A DNA stretch of 64,000 bases from Sporobacter termitidis DSM 10068 (GCF_900130065.1 NZ_FQXV01000012.1:62001-126000), one strand, 5' to 3'. Positions 1-7,872 are shown, numbered from the stretch's first letter. Notes: generated from the sequence alone by a model not told the origin. Made by a program: numbers and translations.

Positions 1-370
1 ATGCGGCTACGGCGACGCGGAGCTGTCTCTCAGAACCAATAATTATACGCCCTATAAAGCCGGCTTCGTCATCGATGTGCCCACCGACATGGAGCAGTCC
101 GTCCCGTGCGAGGGCTGCCAGGCGTCGCCGTGGTGCAGGTTTGACAAGGTCAGCTACAAATGCCAGGACGTCTGGGCCAGCAAGCACAAAAACGAAGGCT
201 TTGTCGCCGCCAACGGCTGGAAATACAACGCGTACTTCAACGAGCTCAGCCAGGGCCTCAGGACGGCTTACTGCGCCAGCATCCACGATCCCGCGTCCAT
301 CAGCACCCATCTTTATCATATGGACTGGGCCCTGGAGAATTTCGCCTACTATATCATCAACGCCAACTGA
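1..370 (+). CDS. GT2-like glycosyltransferase, C-terminal part (5' end outside window)
   Basis: The frame is open from base 2 to the TGA at 368-370 with no start inside the window, so this is the 3' end of a gene that begins upstream. The ~122 visible residues match the last part of the next gene (567-1469) almost residue for residue. Both have the CGYGDAELSLRTNNYTPYKAGF stretch (read here from CGYG), a cysteine cluster of type CxxCxxxPWC, and the ending HLYH.DWA.ENF..Y..NAN. The two are tandem paralogues. By analogy with the complete copy it should be a cytoplasmic glycosyltransferase of the GT2 fold, but the catalytic half is not visible here. Confidence 0.75.
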   Translation, partial: CGYGDAELSLRTNNYTPYKAGFVIDVPTDMEQSVPCEGCQASPWCRFDKVSYKCQDVWASKHKNEGFVAANGWKYNAYFNELSQGLRTAYCASIHDPASISTHLYHMDWALENFAYYIINAN

Positions 371-434
371 TATAAAATAAAGCGGCGTGCCGCCGCGCGT
401 TAAAATAAAACATATTGTGGCACACCCGTTTAGG

Positions 435-474
435 AAAGGCCTGGTATACGCCCGCGCGTATAAACCGGGCCTTT
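435..474 (+). terminator. Hairpin after the first glycosyltransferase copy
   Basis: An imperfect inverted repeat (AAAGGCC paired with GGCCTTT, with an inner TACGC/GCGTA stem) lies about 65 bases after the stop of the partial gene. There is no clear T-run after it, so it may be a weak terminator or only a hairpin. Confidence 0.4.
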
Positions 475-566
475 CGGCAGCCAAACGGTGCGCGGCCGCA
501 GTAACACCTTGCCATATAAAAGCTATAATATGATACAGACAAGTAAATAAGGGGAGGATAAGTGCA

Positions 567-1469
567 ATGACTCCGCCATTTATCAGCTATACCACCTTTC
601 ACAGACTCGGGCTGACGGCCCGGAACCTGAACGCTCTGTTAAGAGATACGACGGACGATTTTGAAATGCATATTATCGACAATAATTCGCAGGACGGAAC
701 CTGGGAATATGTCCAAAGCCTGACCGACAGCCGGATTAAATCGAAAACGCGGTTCAATGCGAATTATGGCCCTATTTATCCTCTGAATTACAATCTGTCC
801 CGCCGCCGGCCCGATCAGTATTTCATCGTCGTCGAAAGCGACCTGCATCTCTACGTCCCGGACTGGATCAGCCGGTTTATGAAGGTCTTCGACACATTTC
901 CCGAGGTCGGCCTTCTCGGCATGGCCAGGACCACCCCGTACCCGCCGTATCTGCCCGAGGTCACGCTCCAGGAACGGAACGGCGTCAATTACCTGCAGCT
1001 GGCGCGCACGTCGATCGGCAGCAGCATGGATTTCGTCCCCGGGCAATGCCAGATGCTCCGGCCGGAGCTGATCAGCCTGCTTGGCTACTGGTGCGAGGAA
1101 TGCGGCTACGGCGACGCCGAGCTGTCCCTCAGGACCAATAATTATACGCCGTACAAAGCGGGCTTTGTCCTCGATATTCCCACCGATATGCTGCAGTCGT
1201 CCCCCTGCGAGACCTGCGAGGCCACGCCGTGGTGCAGATTTGACAAAGTCAGCTCCAGATGCTACGACCTGTGGGTCAGCAAGCACAAAAACGAGGCCTT
1301 CGTCCGCGCCAACGGCTGGAAATATAACGCGTATTTCAATGAGCTCAACCAGGGCCTCAGGACGGTTTACTGCGCCAGCGTCCACGACCCCGCGTCCTGC
1401 GCCACGCATCTTTACCACGCGGACTGGGCCCAGGAGAATTTCAACTTCTACGTCAACAACGCCAATTAG
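567..1469 (+). CDS. GT2-like glycosyltransferase with C-terminal cysteine cluster
   Basis: This 300-residue protein probably transfers a sugar from a nucleotide donor. Residues 38-45 (IDNNSQDGT) match the nucleotide-binding loop of GT2 enzymes, and VVESDLHLY (residues 88-96) sits where the acidic metal-binding motif is expected. The C-terminal third has an unusual cysteine set (CETCEATPWC then another Cys), perhaps a metal site or disulfides. There is no signal peptide or membrane segment. The ATG follows GGGGAGGA at 551-558 with good spacing. It is a close paralogue of the partial gene upstream, separated by about 200 bases, so the pair arose by tandem duplication. The acceptor is unknown; glycan or surface polymer synthesis is inferred only from the fold. 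Confidence 0.72.
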   Translation: MTPPFISYTTFHRLGLTARNLNALLRDTTDDFEMHIIDNNSQDGTWEYVQSLTDSRIKSKTRFNANYGPIYPLNYNLSRRRPDQYFIVVESDLHLYVPDWISRFMKVFDTFPEVGLLGMARTTPYPPYLPEVTLQERNGVNYLQLARTSIGSSMDFVPGQCQMLRPELISLLGYWCEECGYGDAELSLRTNNYTPYKAGFVLDIPTDMLQSSPCETCEATPWCRFDKVSSRCYDLWVSKHKNEAFVRANGWKYNAYFNELNQGLRTVYCASVHDPASCATHLYHADWAQENFNFYVNNAN

Positions 1470-1530
1470 CATAGAGCATAAACGCCGCCTCAAACGGGGC
1501 CGCGCCGTTCCGGGCCGTAAAACGGCCGGG

Positions 1531-1570
1531 AAAATTCAAAACCGGGGATAGCCCCGGTTTTGAATTTTTT
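1531..1570. terminator. Bidirectional intrinsic terminator
   Basis: A stem of AAAATTCAAAACCGGGG and its complement with a 4-base loop (ATAG, 1548-1551) is followed by a T-run on the plus strand and by TTTT on the minus strand. It lies between the convergent glycosyltransferase (+) and the tiny gene at 1580-1801 (-) and can serve both. Confidence 0.85.
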
Positions 1571-1579
1571 CTTCTTTCG

Positions 1580-1801
1580 TCAGTCCATCCGGGGCCGGGC
1601 GCCGGCGCTCTCCGGCACCGGCGGGGGCACGAGCCCCTGTACCGGCGGCTCCTCCATCGAATCGAAGCACGTCTCCTCCGCCGTCTGCAGCATTTTCACC
1701 AGCGTCAGCTTCGCGCTGCCGTAATTCTGCTTTTCGATCTCTCCGATCGCGTCCAGAACGCCGTTGAACAACACCCTGTAAACCGCCTCGTGGTCTACCA
1801 T
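1580..1801 (-). CDS. Tiny helical protein, LFNG family, copy 1
   Basis: This is a 73-residue protein of unknown function. The start is the ATG ending at 1801, because GGAGG lies about 7 bases before it on the minus strand; an upstream in-frame ATG lacks a good ribosome site. Residues 1-50 are amphipathic and helical (MVDHEAVYRVLFNG.., IEKQNYGSAK), followed by a proline-rich tail (PPVQGLVPPPVPES). Near-identical copy 2 is at 15144-15404, and a shorter diverged member is at 25099-25248. Similar short MVDYxxLYxxLFNxVxxAIxxIE-type proteins are common and uncharacterised in Clostridia as far as I recall. It lies inside the 650 bp direct repeat, upstream of and divergent from the RNA candidate at 2030-2205. 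Confidence 0.72.
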   Translation of the reverse strand: MVDHEAVYRVLFNGVLDAIGEIEKQNYGSAKLTLVKMLQTAEETCFDSMEEPPVQGLVPPPVPESAGARPRMD

Positions 1802-1994
1802 TCTAAAACCTCCATACGTCTTTCTCAATGAAGGTCTGCCCGAGAGGCCGCGCCTTTTACTGCCGGAACTTCTCATTCCCTCTACCGCTTAACTTTCGCG
1901 GCCTCCCGGGGCATCCCCCATCGAGAAATAACAAACGCGGTGCAAGGATAACACCCTACACCGCGAAACATGCGCAACACAATATTACAACACC

Positions 1995-2023
1995 TTGCCA
2001 AAATGAGGAAAGAGTATTATAAT
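1995..2023 (+). promoter_or_regulatory. Sigma-A-type promoter of RNA candidate 1
   Basis: The -35 box TTGCCA (1995-2000) and the perfect -10 box TATAAT (2018-2023) are 17 bases apart. Both boxes and the spacer length are preserved in copy 2 at 15600-15628. No start codon with a ribosome site follows closely; the next feature is the hairpin-rich segment ending in a terminator. Confidence 0.8.
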
Positions 2024-2029
2024 TCTGGT

Positions 2030-2205
2030 TGGTACAGCTCTGCTGTTGTGCGGGATGCCTAGTACATCCTGTACAGGGCGGGGAGTGCGCCAACACTCCT
2101 CGCCTGCCGCATTTATTATATTCTCGATAGGCTAATATTAACTCCATTGGGATAAAAATGCAAGAGGTAAATTTGAGCTTCCGGCGACAGCCGGGAGCTT
2201 TTTTG
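2030..2205 (+). ncRNA. Candidate structured small RNA, copy 1
   Basis: The predicted transcript of about 175 nt starts just after the promoter at 1995-2023 and ends in the terminator at 2176-2204. Visible hairpins are ACAGC/GCTGT (2034-2046), GGATG/CATCC (2053-2069) and a long stem (2074-2106) in which CAG, a bulged G and ten further pairs enclose the loop CGCCAA. A weaker GCATTTAT/ATAAAAATGC pairing follows. In copy 2 the long stem keeps its length, bulge and CNCCAA loop although four base pairs differ, each with compensating changes on both arms. No conserved reading frame spans the two copies. It does not look like 6S RNA, tmRNA, SRP RNA or RNase P RNA to me. Expression and function are inference. 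Confidence 0.62.
2176..2204 (+). terminator. Intrinsic terminator of RNA candidate 1
   Basis: AGCTTCCGGC (2176-2185), loop GACA, GCCGGGAGCT (2190-2199) and a run of Ts. The equivalent in copy 2 is at 15779-15806. Confidence 0.8.
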
Positions 2206-2338
2206 TTGGCTGTTGATTATTGCAGGGTTTGGGAATATACTCCAAGGTGGGGGGATGGGGTAGATGATATAGCAATACGCGACTTAGTTTAAGAAATTCG
2301 ACCATATCAAATTGGAGAAATCTGTGGGAGAAAGCAGT

Positions 2339-3955
2339 ATGGACTATAAATATTACTTGCCAAATGAAACTAATCAACCGGTGGAGTATACTACACAAAG
2401 CAACGCTGTAATTATTATTGGTGCAAATGGTTCCGGCAAAAGTAAGCTTGGCGAATGGATGGAAAAACGGTATGGAACTACTACCCACCGAGTAGGTGCG
2501 CAGAGGTCGCTGGTATTTGGTCAGTATATACAGCAGAAAAGCTATGAGCAGGCAACAAACCTGCTATTGTATGGACAAGAAAACGAACAAACTAATCATG
2601 ATCAACGCTGGGGGTACGACGGAGAAAAGTATAATTATACTGCTACGCTGTTAAATGATTATGAAAATGTCCTGTCTGCTCTGGTTGCATTAAAAATAAA
2701 AGAACAAGAAGAGTACCTATCTGAATGCAGAACACGTGAAACGGCAGGACAGATTCATAATAACGTGCCTCCTATGGTTACAGATGTTTTGCAGCGTATA
2801 TGGAAGTCTGTTTTTCTTCAGAGAGGCATAGAGCTCGATGACGCAAAAGTCACCGCCGTGTACTTAAAAGATGGCGCAAAGAAGGAATACAAAGGGCGTG
2901 ACATGAGTGATGGCGAGCGTGTTGCCCTGTACTTGATTGCCCAAGCGCTGTGTGTGCCAAAGGATAAAACCATCATCATAGATGAGCCGGAAATCCATCT
3001 GCACCGTTCAATTATGAACAGGCTTTGGACAGCTATTGAAAAAGAGCGGCAGGACTGTCTTTTCATTTATATCACACATGATACTCAGTTTGCCGCGAAT
3101 CACAGTCAGACAAAGAAGATTTGGGTGAAAAGCTATGATGGTGAACATTGGGATTTATCTGAAATGAGTGACAGCAATCTACCAGAGGAACTGCTACTCA
3201 ACATTCTTGGGAATCGAAGGCCGGTTTTGTTCGTGGAAGGTACAGCAGACAGTTACGATACAAAGTTCTATTCTGAGCTATACAAAGAATACTATGTTGT
3301 CCCTTGTGGTGGTTGCTCCAGAGTAATTGCGCAAACAAAGGCAATGAAGTCCAATCCGCAATTACATCACTTAAAGTGCTATGGCCTGATTGACCGAGAT
3401 TTCCGCAGTGATTATGAAATGGACAAGCTTCGAGAGGATGACATTTATACCATCAAAGTTGCCGAAGTTGAAAACATATTTTTGGTTGAGGAATTACTAC
3501 GTGTTGTAAACTCAATCATGAGTTTTACAGATACTTCAAGAATCGACAGAGTGAAAAATTATATAATAAGTGATCGTTTTGGACCCCAAGTAAATCACCA
3601 AATATGTAACGCTGTGATTTCGGAGTTAAAGTACCGGCTCTCCACGGCAGATATTGCCGGCAAAAATGAAGAAGAAGTGAAACAGTCTCTTACAGATGTT
3701 TATGATGGAATCGTGTTTGAAGATGTAAAGGCAAGTAAGGAGCGCATCTTTAATGAGTCGCTTGCTTCAAATGACTACGCTAAAGTTCTGCAAGTCTTTA
3801 ATTACAAAACGATGTCTAAATCAATAGGACACTTTTTTGACCTTAAAGATAGTGAATATTGTGATTTCGTAATCAGACAACTAAATGGCAGCAATGCTGA
3901 AGAAATTAAAGCATCAATAGTTGGATACTTGCCGCCAGAAATAGGCCGAGAATAA
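2339..3955 (+). CDS. ATPase-TOPRIM (DUF4435) fusion, PARIS-like defence candidate
   Basis: This 538-residue protein combines an ABC/SMC-type ATPase with a C-terminal TOPRIM-like DUF4435 domain. Visible motifs are Walker A GANGSGKS (28-35), signature MSDGE (189-193), Walker B IIIDEPE (212-218), the switch histidine in YITHD (~247), then LFVEG (297-301) and the acidic IDRDF (~351-355), as expected for a TOPRIM metal site. ATG 2339 is preferred over TTG 2312 because GGGAGA precedes it. DUF4435 is the effector domain (AriB) of the PARIS anti-phage system; AriA is its ATPase, and fused versions of the two are known. OLD-like nucleases share the overall logic. It is the first gene after direct repeat copy 1 and is AT-richer than the surrounding core genes, which suggests transfer. 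The defence role is inference. Confidence 0.72.
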   Translation: MDYKYYLPNETNQPVEYTTQSNAVIIIGANGSGKSKLGEWMEKRYGTTTHRVGAQRSLVFGQYIQQKSYEQATNLLLYGQENEQTNHDQRWGYDGEKYNYTATLLNDYENVLSALVALKIKEQEEYLSECRTRETAGQIHNNVPPMVTDVLQRIWKSVFLQRGIELDDAKVTAVYLKDGAKKEYKGRDMSDGERVALYLIAQALCVPKDKTIIIDEPEIHLHRSIMNRLWTAIEKERQDCLFIYITHDTQFAANHSQTKKIWVKSYDGEHWDLSEMSDSNLPEELLLNILGNRRPVLFVEGTADSYDTKFYSELYKEYYVVPCGGCSRVIAQTKAMKSNPQLHHLKCYGLIDRDFRSDYEMDKLREDDIYTIKVAEVENIFLVEELLRVVNSIMSFTDTSRIDRVKNYIISDRFGPQVNHQICNAVISELKYRLSTADIAGKNEEEVKQSLTDVYDGIVFEDVKASKERIFNESLASNDYAKVLQVFNYKTMSKSIGHFFDLKDSEYCDFVIRQLNGSNAEEIKASIVGYLPPEIGRE

Positions 3956-4046
3956 TAACGTTAATTTCCCATCATGTTTATAATATAGAATTATCCTAGA
4001 AAATCAACTTGTCCAAATCGGCCACTTGGAAATTGAGGTATAAAAC

Positions 4047-4298
4047 ATGCGCTACAAATGCCCTTGTTGTGGATATTACACTTTAGATCACATTGCAGAT
4101 GGCAGCTATGATATTTGCCCCGTGTGTTTTTGGGAAGATGATATAGTACAAAATGAAGATCCTTCGTTCGCAGGTGGGGCAAATGAACCATGCTTGATAC
4201 AAGCTCGCAAAAACTTTCAAAAGTATGGTGCATCTGAAATTAGATTAGTCCAATATGTTAGAAAGCCCTTACCGGAAGAATTACGTGGTATTGATTAA
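4047..4298 (+). CDS. CPCC-type cysteine-rich small protein
   Basis: This 83-residue protein matches the cysteine-rich CPCC family. The N-terminus reads RYKCPCCGYYTL, followed by YDICPVCFWEDD, giving two CxxC-type pairs that probably bind zinc, then a GANEPCLIQARKNF stretch typical of the family. Such proteins are widespread, and some sit beside toxin or defence genes, but their biochemical role is unknown. It is a stand-alone plus-strand gene, 91 bases after the ATPase, in the AT-rich block. The motif TTCCCATCATGTTTAT lies in the gap before it. Confidence 0.82.
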   Translation: MRYKCPCCGYYTLDHIADGSYDICPVCFWEDDIVQNEDPSFAGGANEPCLIQARKNFQKYGASEIRLVQYVRKPLPEELRGID

Positions 4299-4404
4299 TG
4301 CCATGACGTTTTCTCGCAAAACGCAAAAAAGGTGTCGGAGCTCCAGTCCGATATATTAAAACCCTCAGGTATCAAAAATCAGAAATTTGTATGCAGGGAG
4401 AAAA

Positions 4405-4707
4405 ATGATAAGACATGTTGTGATGTTTACTTTTAAAGATTTCGCCGGTGGACGGACGAAAACAGAGAATCTCGATCTGGCTGAAGAGATGTTTTCCGGT
4501 ATGTATCCGATTATCCCTGAGATAAAAAACCTTTATGTCGGCAAGGACATTGCGCTCTCGGAGGGAGCATATGACCTGCTGCTATTGGTCGATATTGAAA
4601 CTCCCGAGGCTCTTAAACGCTATCTTGAACATCCATATCACGTTAAAGTTTCAAATTTTGTTGGTTCCGTTCGTGACGACAGGCGCGTAATTGATGTCGA
4701 ATTATAG
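4405..4707 (+). CDS. Dabb-family (stress-responsive alpha/beta barrel) protein
   Basis: This 100-residue protein matches the Dabb family of dimeric ferredoxin-like barrels. The start IRHVVMFTFKD and the ending VSNFVGSVRDDRRVIDVEL type are characteristic, as is the EALKRYLEHPYHVKV segment. ATG 4405 is chosen because GCAGGGAG precedes it; the upstream TTG lacks a ribosome site. Family members range from stress proteins to small-molecule cyclases or degradative enzymes, so the substrate cannot be given. It is a single gene in the cassette-like block. Confidence 0.8.
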   Translation: MIRHVVMFTFKDFAGGRTKTENLDLAEEMFSGMYPIIPEIKNLYVGKDIALSEGAYDLLLLVDIETPEALKRYLEHPYHVKVSNFVGSVRDDRRVIDVEL

Positions 4708-4800
4708 TTTATTATTGCAATAATAAAAATCTGCCTAAATGCCAAATCCCAAATTGTTGGCAGTTTGGCTTCCCATTATGTTTATTGAACGGTGATATTT

Positions 4801-5211
4801 ATGTTTAAATCTGTGCTTGGTATTACTATCGCTAATTTTGCTATCATTAATATTATAGCGCTTAATAATATGGGACCAGGGTGGGAAGTACCGGTCGATA
4901 CAATGATTTCAATTACTAGATACTCATTTTTATTATTTGCGGCGGTTTTATTTGCACTAATATGTTTTTTGGCTAGCTACAAGCAATTCTTAAAGTCTTC
5001 TTTTCTATTTAAGATTGTTTACTTAATAAGTGTAATAATTTGTTTGTTGTCAATTTCTTTTCTGTTTTATGTTAAAGCTTTTCAGGGACAATTCTGGAGT
5101 CAGGGTTTCTCGATTCCGATTTTTTTTGCATCTACTTTATCTTTCAATTTTATACTCTTTATTATATCAATGTTCTCTTTATATAAATTTATATTTAAGA
5201 AGAAGTATTGA
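4801..5211 (+). CDS. Small four-helix membrane protein, unknown
   Basis: I do not recognise this 136-residue protein. It has four hydrophobic segments (near the N-terminus, ~35-58, ~70-90 and ~103-125) and a short basic end (FKKKY), so it is probably an integral membrane protein. ATG 4801 has GGTGA a few bases upstream; an in-frame GTG at 4792 is an alternative. Codon use is strongly AT-rich, unlike the core genes of the window, consistent with acquired DNA. A GCC.AAA.TGCCAA hairpin and the motif TTCCCATTATGTTTAT precede it. Confidence 0.6.
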   Translation: MFKSVLGITIANFAIINIIALNNMGPGWEVPVDTMISITRYSFLLFAAVLFALICFLASYKQFLKSSFLFKIVYLISVIICLLSISFLFYVKAFQGQFWSQGFSIPIFFASTLSFNFILFIISMFSLYKFIFKKKY

Positions 5212-5394
5212 CATCGTGAACGACTTTGTAACTTCCCATTATGTTTATGTGTGAGGTGTAGTTTATGTAAGTATAATCCGGCGTTTATAATACCGTCGAA
5301 TTGATGGCGGCGCCTATAACGCTGAAATATAGCTCAGATATACGTATATCCAACTCGTAATTTAAAGTAATTTATCAAAGATAGGAATAAAGTA

Positions 5395-5628
5395 ATGATA
5401 GTACTGGGAAACATATTGATTCTTTTAATACTTGCATTGATTCTGGTTCTGGCTGTTATTGCAATTATACGCGGATATAAAGGTATAAAAACAAGCAGAC
5501 GTTTTGAGACAGCGAGCAGAAAAATAAAGATCAGTTATTCGGTGCTTTCGGGCTTACATATGTCTGCGGGCATTTTAGTAACCCTGAGTTATTTGATAGC
5601 AGGTGTATTGATCATAGTTTCACAATAA
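5395..5628 (+). CDS. Small two-helix membrane protein, unknown
   Basis: This 77-residue protein has a long hydrophobic N-terminal helix (about 3-26), a basic middle (KGIKTSRRFETASRKIK) and a second hydrophobic segment near the C-terminus. The ATG follows AGGAATAAAGTA. The next small membrane gene starts 13 bases after its stop, so the two are probably cotranscribed and may form one complex. No family is recognised. The gap before it (5212-5394) holds the motif TTCCCATTATGTTTAT and the block ATAATCCGGCGTTTATAA, which recurs before 6550. Confidence 0.55.
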   Translation: MIVLGNILILLILALILVLAVIAIIRGYKGIKTSRRFETASRKIKISYSVLSGLHMSAGILVTLSYLIAGVLIIVSQ

Positions 5629-5641
5629 GGGATGTGGTAAA

Positions 5642-5902
5642 ATGGGCTTCTTACTTTTTCTGCCGTTTGTCGCGGCCATAATTGGGGTTATTATTGCGAT
5701 ACTTGGCTTTATAGGCATATGCATGGTGGTTATCGGCGGCACCGGCATTGCAATGGATAAGATATACATCAAGCAGGCACAAGCTAAAAACAGCGTGCCA
5801 AAAGCATTCCATAACACCGGTTCAATAATCTTGGGAGCTATCCTGATATTATTGCCTGTGGGATATGTTTTATATGGGATTATTTCTGCGGTTACAAAAT
5901 AA
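5642..5902 (+). CDS. Small membrane protein, unknown
   Basis: This 86-residue protein has two or three hydrophobic segments (about 3-35 and 60-83) around a polar loop (DKIYIKQAQAKNSVPKAF). It starts 13 bases after the previous membrane gene behind GGGATGTGG, indicating a two-gene unit. No family is recognised, and the role is not deducible beyond an integral membrane location. Confidence 0.55.
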   Translation: MGFLLFLPFVAAIIGVIIAILGFIGICMVVIGGTGIAMDKIYIKQAQAKNSVPKAFHNTGSIILGAILILLPVGYVLYGIISAVTK

Positions 5903-6074
5903 ATTGATAGTTCTGGGCCAGAGCGATATTCCAGTTTCACATTATCCATATCTACTATAGTTGGGAGATAAGGTTACATGTATAAATTGGGTGTTAACTT
6001 TCCGATATGTCACATTATCTTTACGCTGTGTCAATAAGGCTGAATCTGATTATCATATTAGTGGAGGTGTAGTT

Positions 6075-6449
6075 GTGAAATTGGGATGTGTTACGTTAGA
6101 TTCCGGCAACGCAGAAGAACACGCGGATTTCTATCAAAAGCTATTGGGCTGGACAATACGATTTACGAACACGGATGAGGGCTTGAAGTTTGTAGGAATA
6201 GTAAATGAAGCAACCGGCATGACGTTGCTTTTCCAGGAAGACAACGACTACGTACCGCCGGTATGGCCGACAAAGCCAGGGCAACAGCAGCAAATGGCGC
6301 ACCTGGATTTTCATACTGACGATCTGGAAAAAGATGTCAATCATGCAATTTCTTGCGGCGCAAAGCTGGCAGAAACACAATACTCAGATAAATGGAGAGT
6401 AATGATTGATCCTGCAGGGCATCCATTCTGTATTGAGAAACTATCCTAA
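6075..6449 (+). CDS. VOC/glyoxalase-like protein, copy 1
   Basis: This 124-residue protein is of the vicinal oxygen chelate fold, glyoxalase-like subtype. It has the opening strand GCVTLDSGNAEEHADFYQKLLGW and, in the second half, QQMAHLDFHTDDLE and the closing VMIDPAGHPFCIEKL. I chose GTG 6075 because GGAGGTG lies just before it; the frame is open further upstream, but that part reads as non-coding. Family members are metalloenzymes or resistance proteins, and the substrate is unknown. It resembles the protein at 7873-8298 (shared PVWP.(K/E)PG.QQQMAHLDF), but they are about 1.4 kb apart with unrelated genes between. Confidence 0.8.
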   Translation: MKLGCVTLDSGNAEEHADFYQKLLGWTIRFTNTDEGLKFVGIVNEATGMTLLFQEDNDYVPPVWPTKPGQQQQMAHLDFHTDDLEKDVNHAISCGAKLAETQYSDKWRVMIDPAGHPFCIEKLS

Positions 6450-6549
6450 GTTTTTAATACTGTCCGGCAATAATAAGCATAATCCGGCGTTGATAACACC
6501 AGTCGAGCTCCGTTTAATGTTTATACTGTGAAAGGCGGTAATTGAAGTT

Positions 6550-6945
6550 ATGGCAGATTGGTACAGTGTAAAGCTATTGCATAAGATCATAATATCGGGG
6601 TTGCCGGAACAAGATAAGCTTGATGAATTCTATCATAATGCTAATGAATTTTTTGAAGAACGCGTTGTTTTGGTTCAGGCTTCATCATTTGATGAAGCCT
6701 ATAGAATAGCAGAAAGAGAAGCTAAAGATAATAATGATATTTATGAAAATAAATATGGGCAAATTGTAGAACATGACTTCTATAAATCTTTAGATTGTTA
6801 TCATTTGTTCGAAGCTCCCCAAGCGTCGGCGGAAGTCTATTCAACATTCTTTTCAAAAAAACAAAATGAAGATGAACAAAAGCTTCTCAATGAAAAATAT
6901 AATAGCTGTACCATTGAAGAAATGCATGTTTTACGGCATGCATAA
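6550..6945 (+). CDS. DUF4288 protein
   Basis: This 131-residue soluble protein begins ADWYSVKLLHKIIISG, the hallmark of DUF4288, and continues with an acidic helical part (FDEAYRIAEREAKD). The function is unknown; DUF4288 proteins occur as small single genes and some neighbour immunity-type proteins. The ATG follows a GAAAGGCGG ribosome site. The gap before it holds ATAATCCGGCGTTGATAA, a close copy of the block before 5395, then TCCGTTTAATGTTTAT. Confidence 0.72.
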   Translation: MADWYSVKLLHKIIISGLPEQDKLDEFYHNANEFFEERVVLVQASSFDEAYRIAEREAKDNNDIYENKYGQIVEHDFYKSLDCYHLFEAPQASAEVYSTFFSKKQNEDEQKLLNEKYNSCTIEEMHVLRHA

Positions 6946-7026
6946 ACTCCGATTACCCCATATAATGCGCAGACGGAAGGAAGTCTTGTGTAGTATAGCC
7001 AAACTATAACAGTTGGGAGTCTTGAT

Positions 7027-7815
7027 ATGACAAAAGTCAAAAAACCTTTGGGTCATACGATTTATTTCAAGATACTATTGACGCTGCTGGTGTTTATCCC
7101 GGGTTATTCTCAAATGCCGTACGCACAGATGGATACGACCTCTGTTATTGCTTCTGTTATGGCACACCCGCTGATTGTATCGATATCGTGGCTTTTGCCG
7201 GTATTCAAGCTGTTGCTGCTGTGCGCTGCAATCACACCGTTCGCCTTCCGGGGAAAAGCGGAAAAGGCAATTATCGGTTATTATGCTGTCATATTGGCTG
7301 TTGTCGGTGTCTTTCAGAACATGGCGCAAACAGAAGCCTACGGCTTCGTATGGCTGCTGGGTAATACCTTGATTGAATTTGCCGTGCTCGGGTTTTGTGC
7401 TTACGATTTGGTAAAGGGTAAATCTAAAATCCGAAAGCAATATTTCAACAAAAGGCGCTGCTGGATCATTCCTTTGATGCTGCTGGCATATTTAATGCCC
7501 TATGCGGTTTCGGATGCCGGCGCGGTCATTCCGGCATTTCCCCTGACCGTGCTCTCCAACGAAGCCGGTGTCACCTATTGCATGATAACACCGGTCATTA
7601 TTGGTGTTATGCTATTGTTTTCAAAGGGCGTTCATAAGCCCACGTTATCCGTTGTGTCTTATGCCGGGCTTATTTTTGGCTTGCTGAATATAGTGACCTG
7701 GTTTGGCGCGCGAAGCGAAAGCTGGTGGATGGGGATTCTGCATCTTCCGCTTGTGGTTGTTGCGCTGTATGGCCTGATTATTGCGCATAAAGAAAGAGCT
7801 TTCCAAGTCGATTAA
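7027..7815 (+). CDS. Polytopic membrane protein, unknown
   Basis: This 262-residue protein has about seven or eight predicted membrane helices spread over its length, with a basic loop (KGKSKIRKQYFNKRR, ~130-147) in the middle. The ATG follows TTGGGAGT. I do not recognise the family. It sits between DUF4288 and a VOC protein in the same-strand block, with separate gaps on both sides, so cotranscription is not evident. It is somewhat less AT-rich than the genes at 4.8-5.2 kb. Confidence 0.6.
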   Translation: MTKVKKPLGHTIYFKILLTLLVFIPGYSQMPYAQMDTTSVIASVMAHPLIVSISWLLPVFKLLLLCAAITPFAFRGKAEKAIIGYYAVILAVVGVFQNMAQTEAYGFVWLLGNTLIEFAVLGFCAYDLVKGKSKIRKQYFNKRRCWIIPLMLLAYLMPYAVSDAGAVIPAFPLTVLSNEAGVTYCMITPVIIGVMLLFSKGVHKPTLSVVSYAGLIFGLLNIVTWFGARSESWWMGILHLPLVVVALYGLIIAHKERAFQVD

Positions 7816-7872
7816 AAATGCGCAGACCTGCATCACAAAATGAAAGGGTTTATTTAAGGAGGTATCCGCGTT

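Larger units (their letters stand above)
1591..2244. repeat. ~650 bp direct repeat, copy 1
   Basis: The sequence is repeated in the same orientation at 15194-15843 at high identity, from GGGGCCGGGCGCCGG to GGGAATATACTCC. Each copy holds the tiny LFNG-family gene on the minus strand, a hairpin with CGCGGTG/CACCGCG arms, a sigma-A-type promoter, a hairpin-rich segment and a terminator on the plus strand. Substitutions preserve the hairpins. Both copies end just where an AT-richer gene block starts. Confidence 0.92.

Noticed and set aside
1956-2147. 63-codon minus-strand frame inside direct repeat copy 1
   Set aside because: The frame is not kept in copy 2, although the DNA is similar, so it is not under protein-level selection.
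2030-2205. Retron msr-msd or tmRNA/6S RNA
   Set aside because: No reverse transcriptase is near, no tRNA-like ends or closing end-to-end stem are seen.
4715-4780. Canonical integron attC site in the gap before 4801
   Set aside because: The GCC.AAA.TGCCAA hairpin is shorter than an attC, lacks proper GTTRRRY/RYYYAAC cores, and no integrase is present; kept only as a hypothesis for the whole block.
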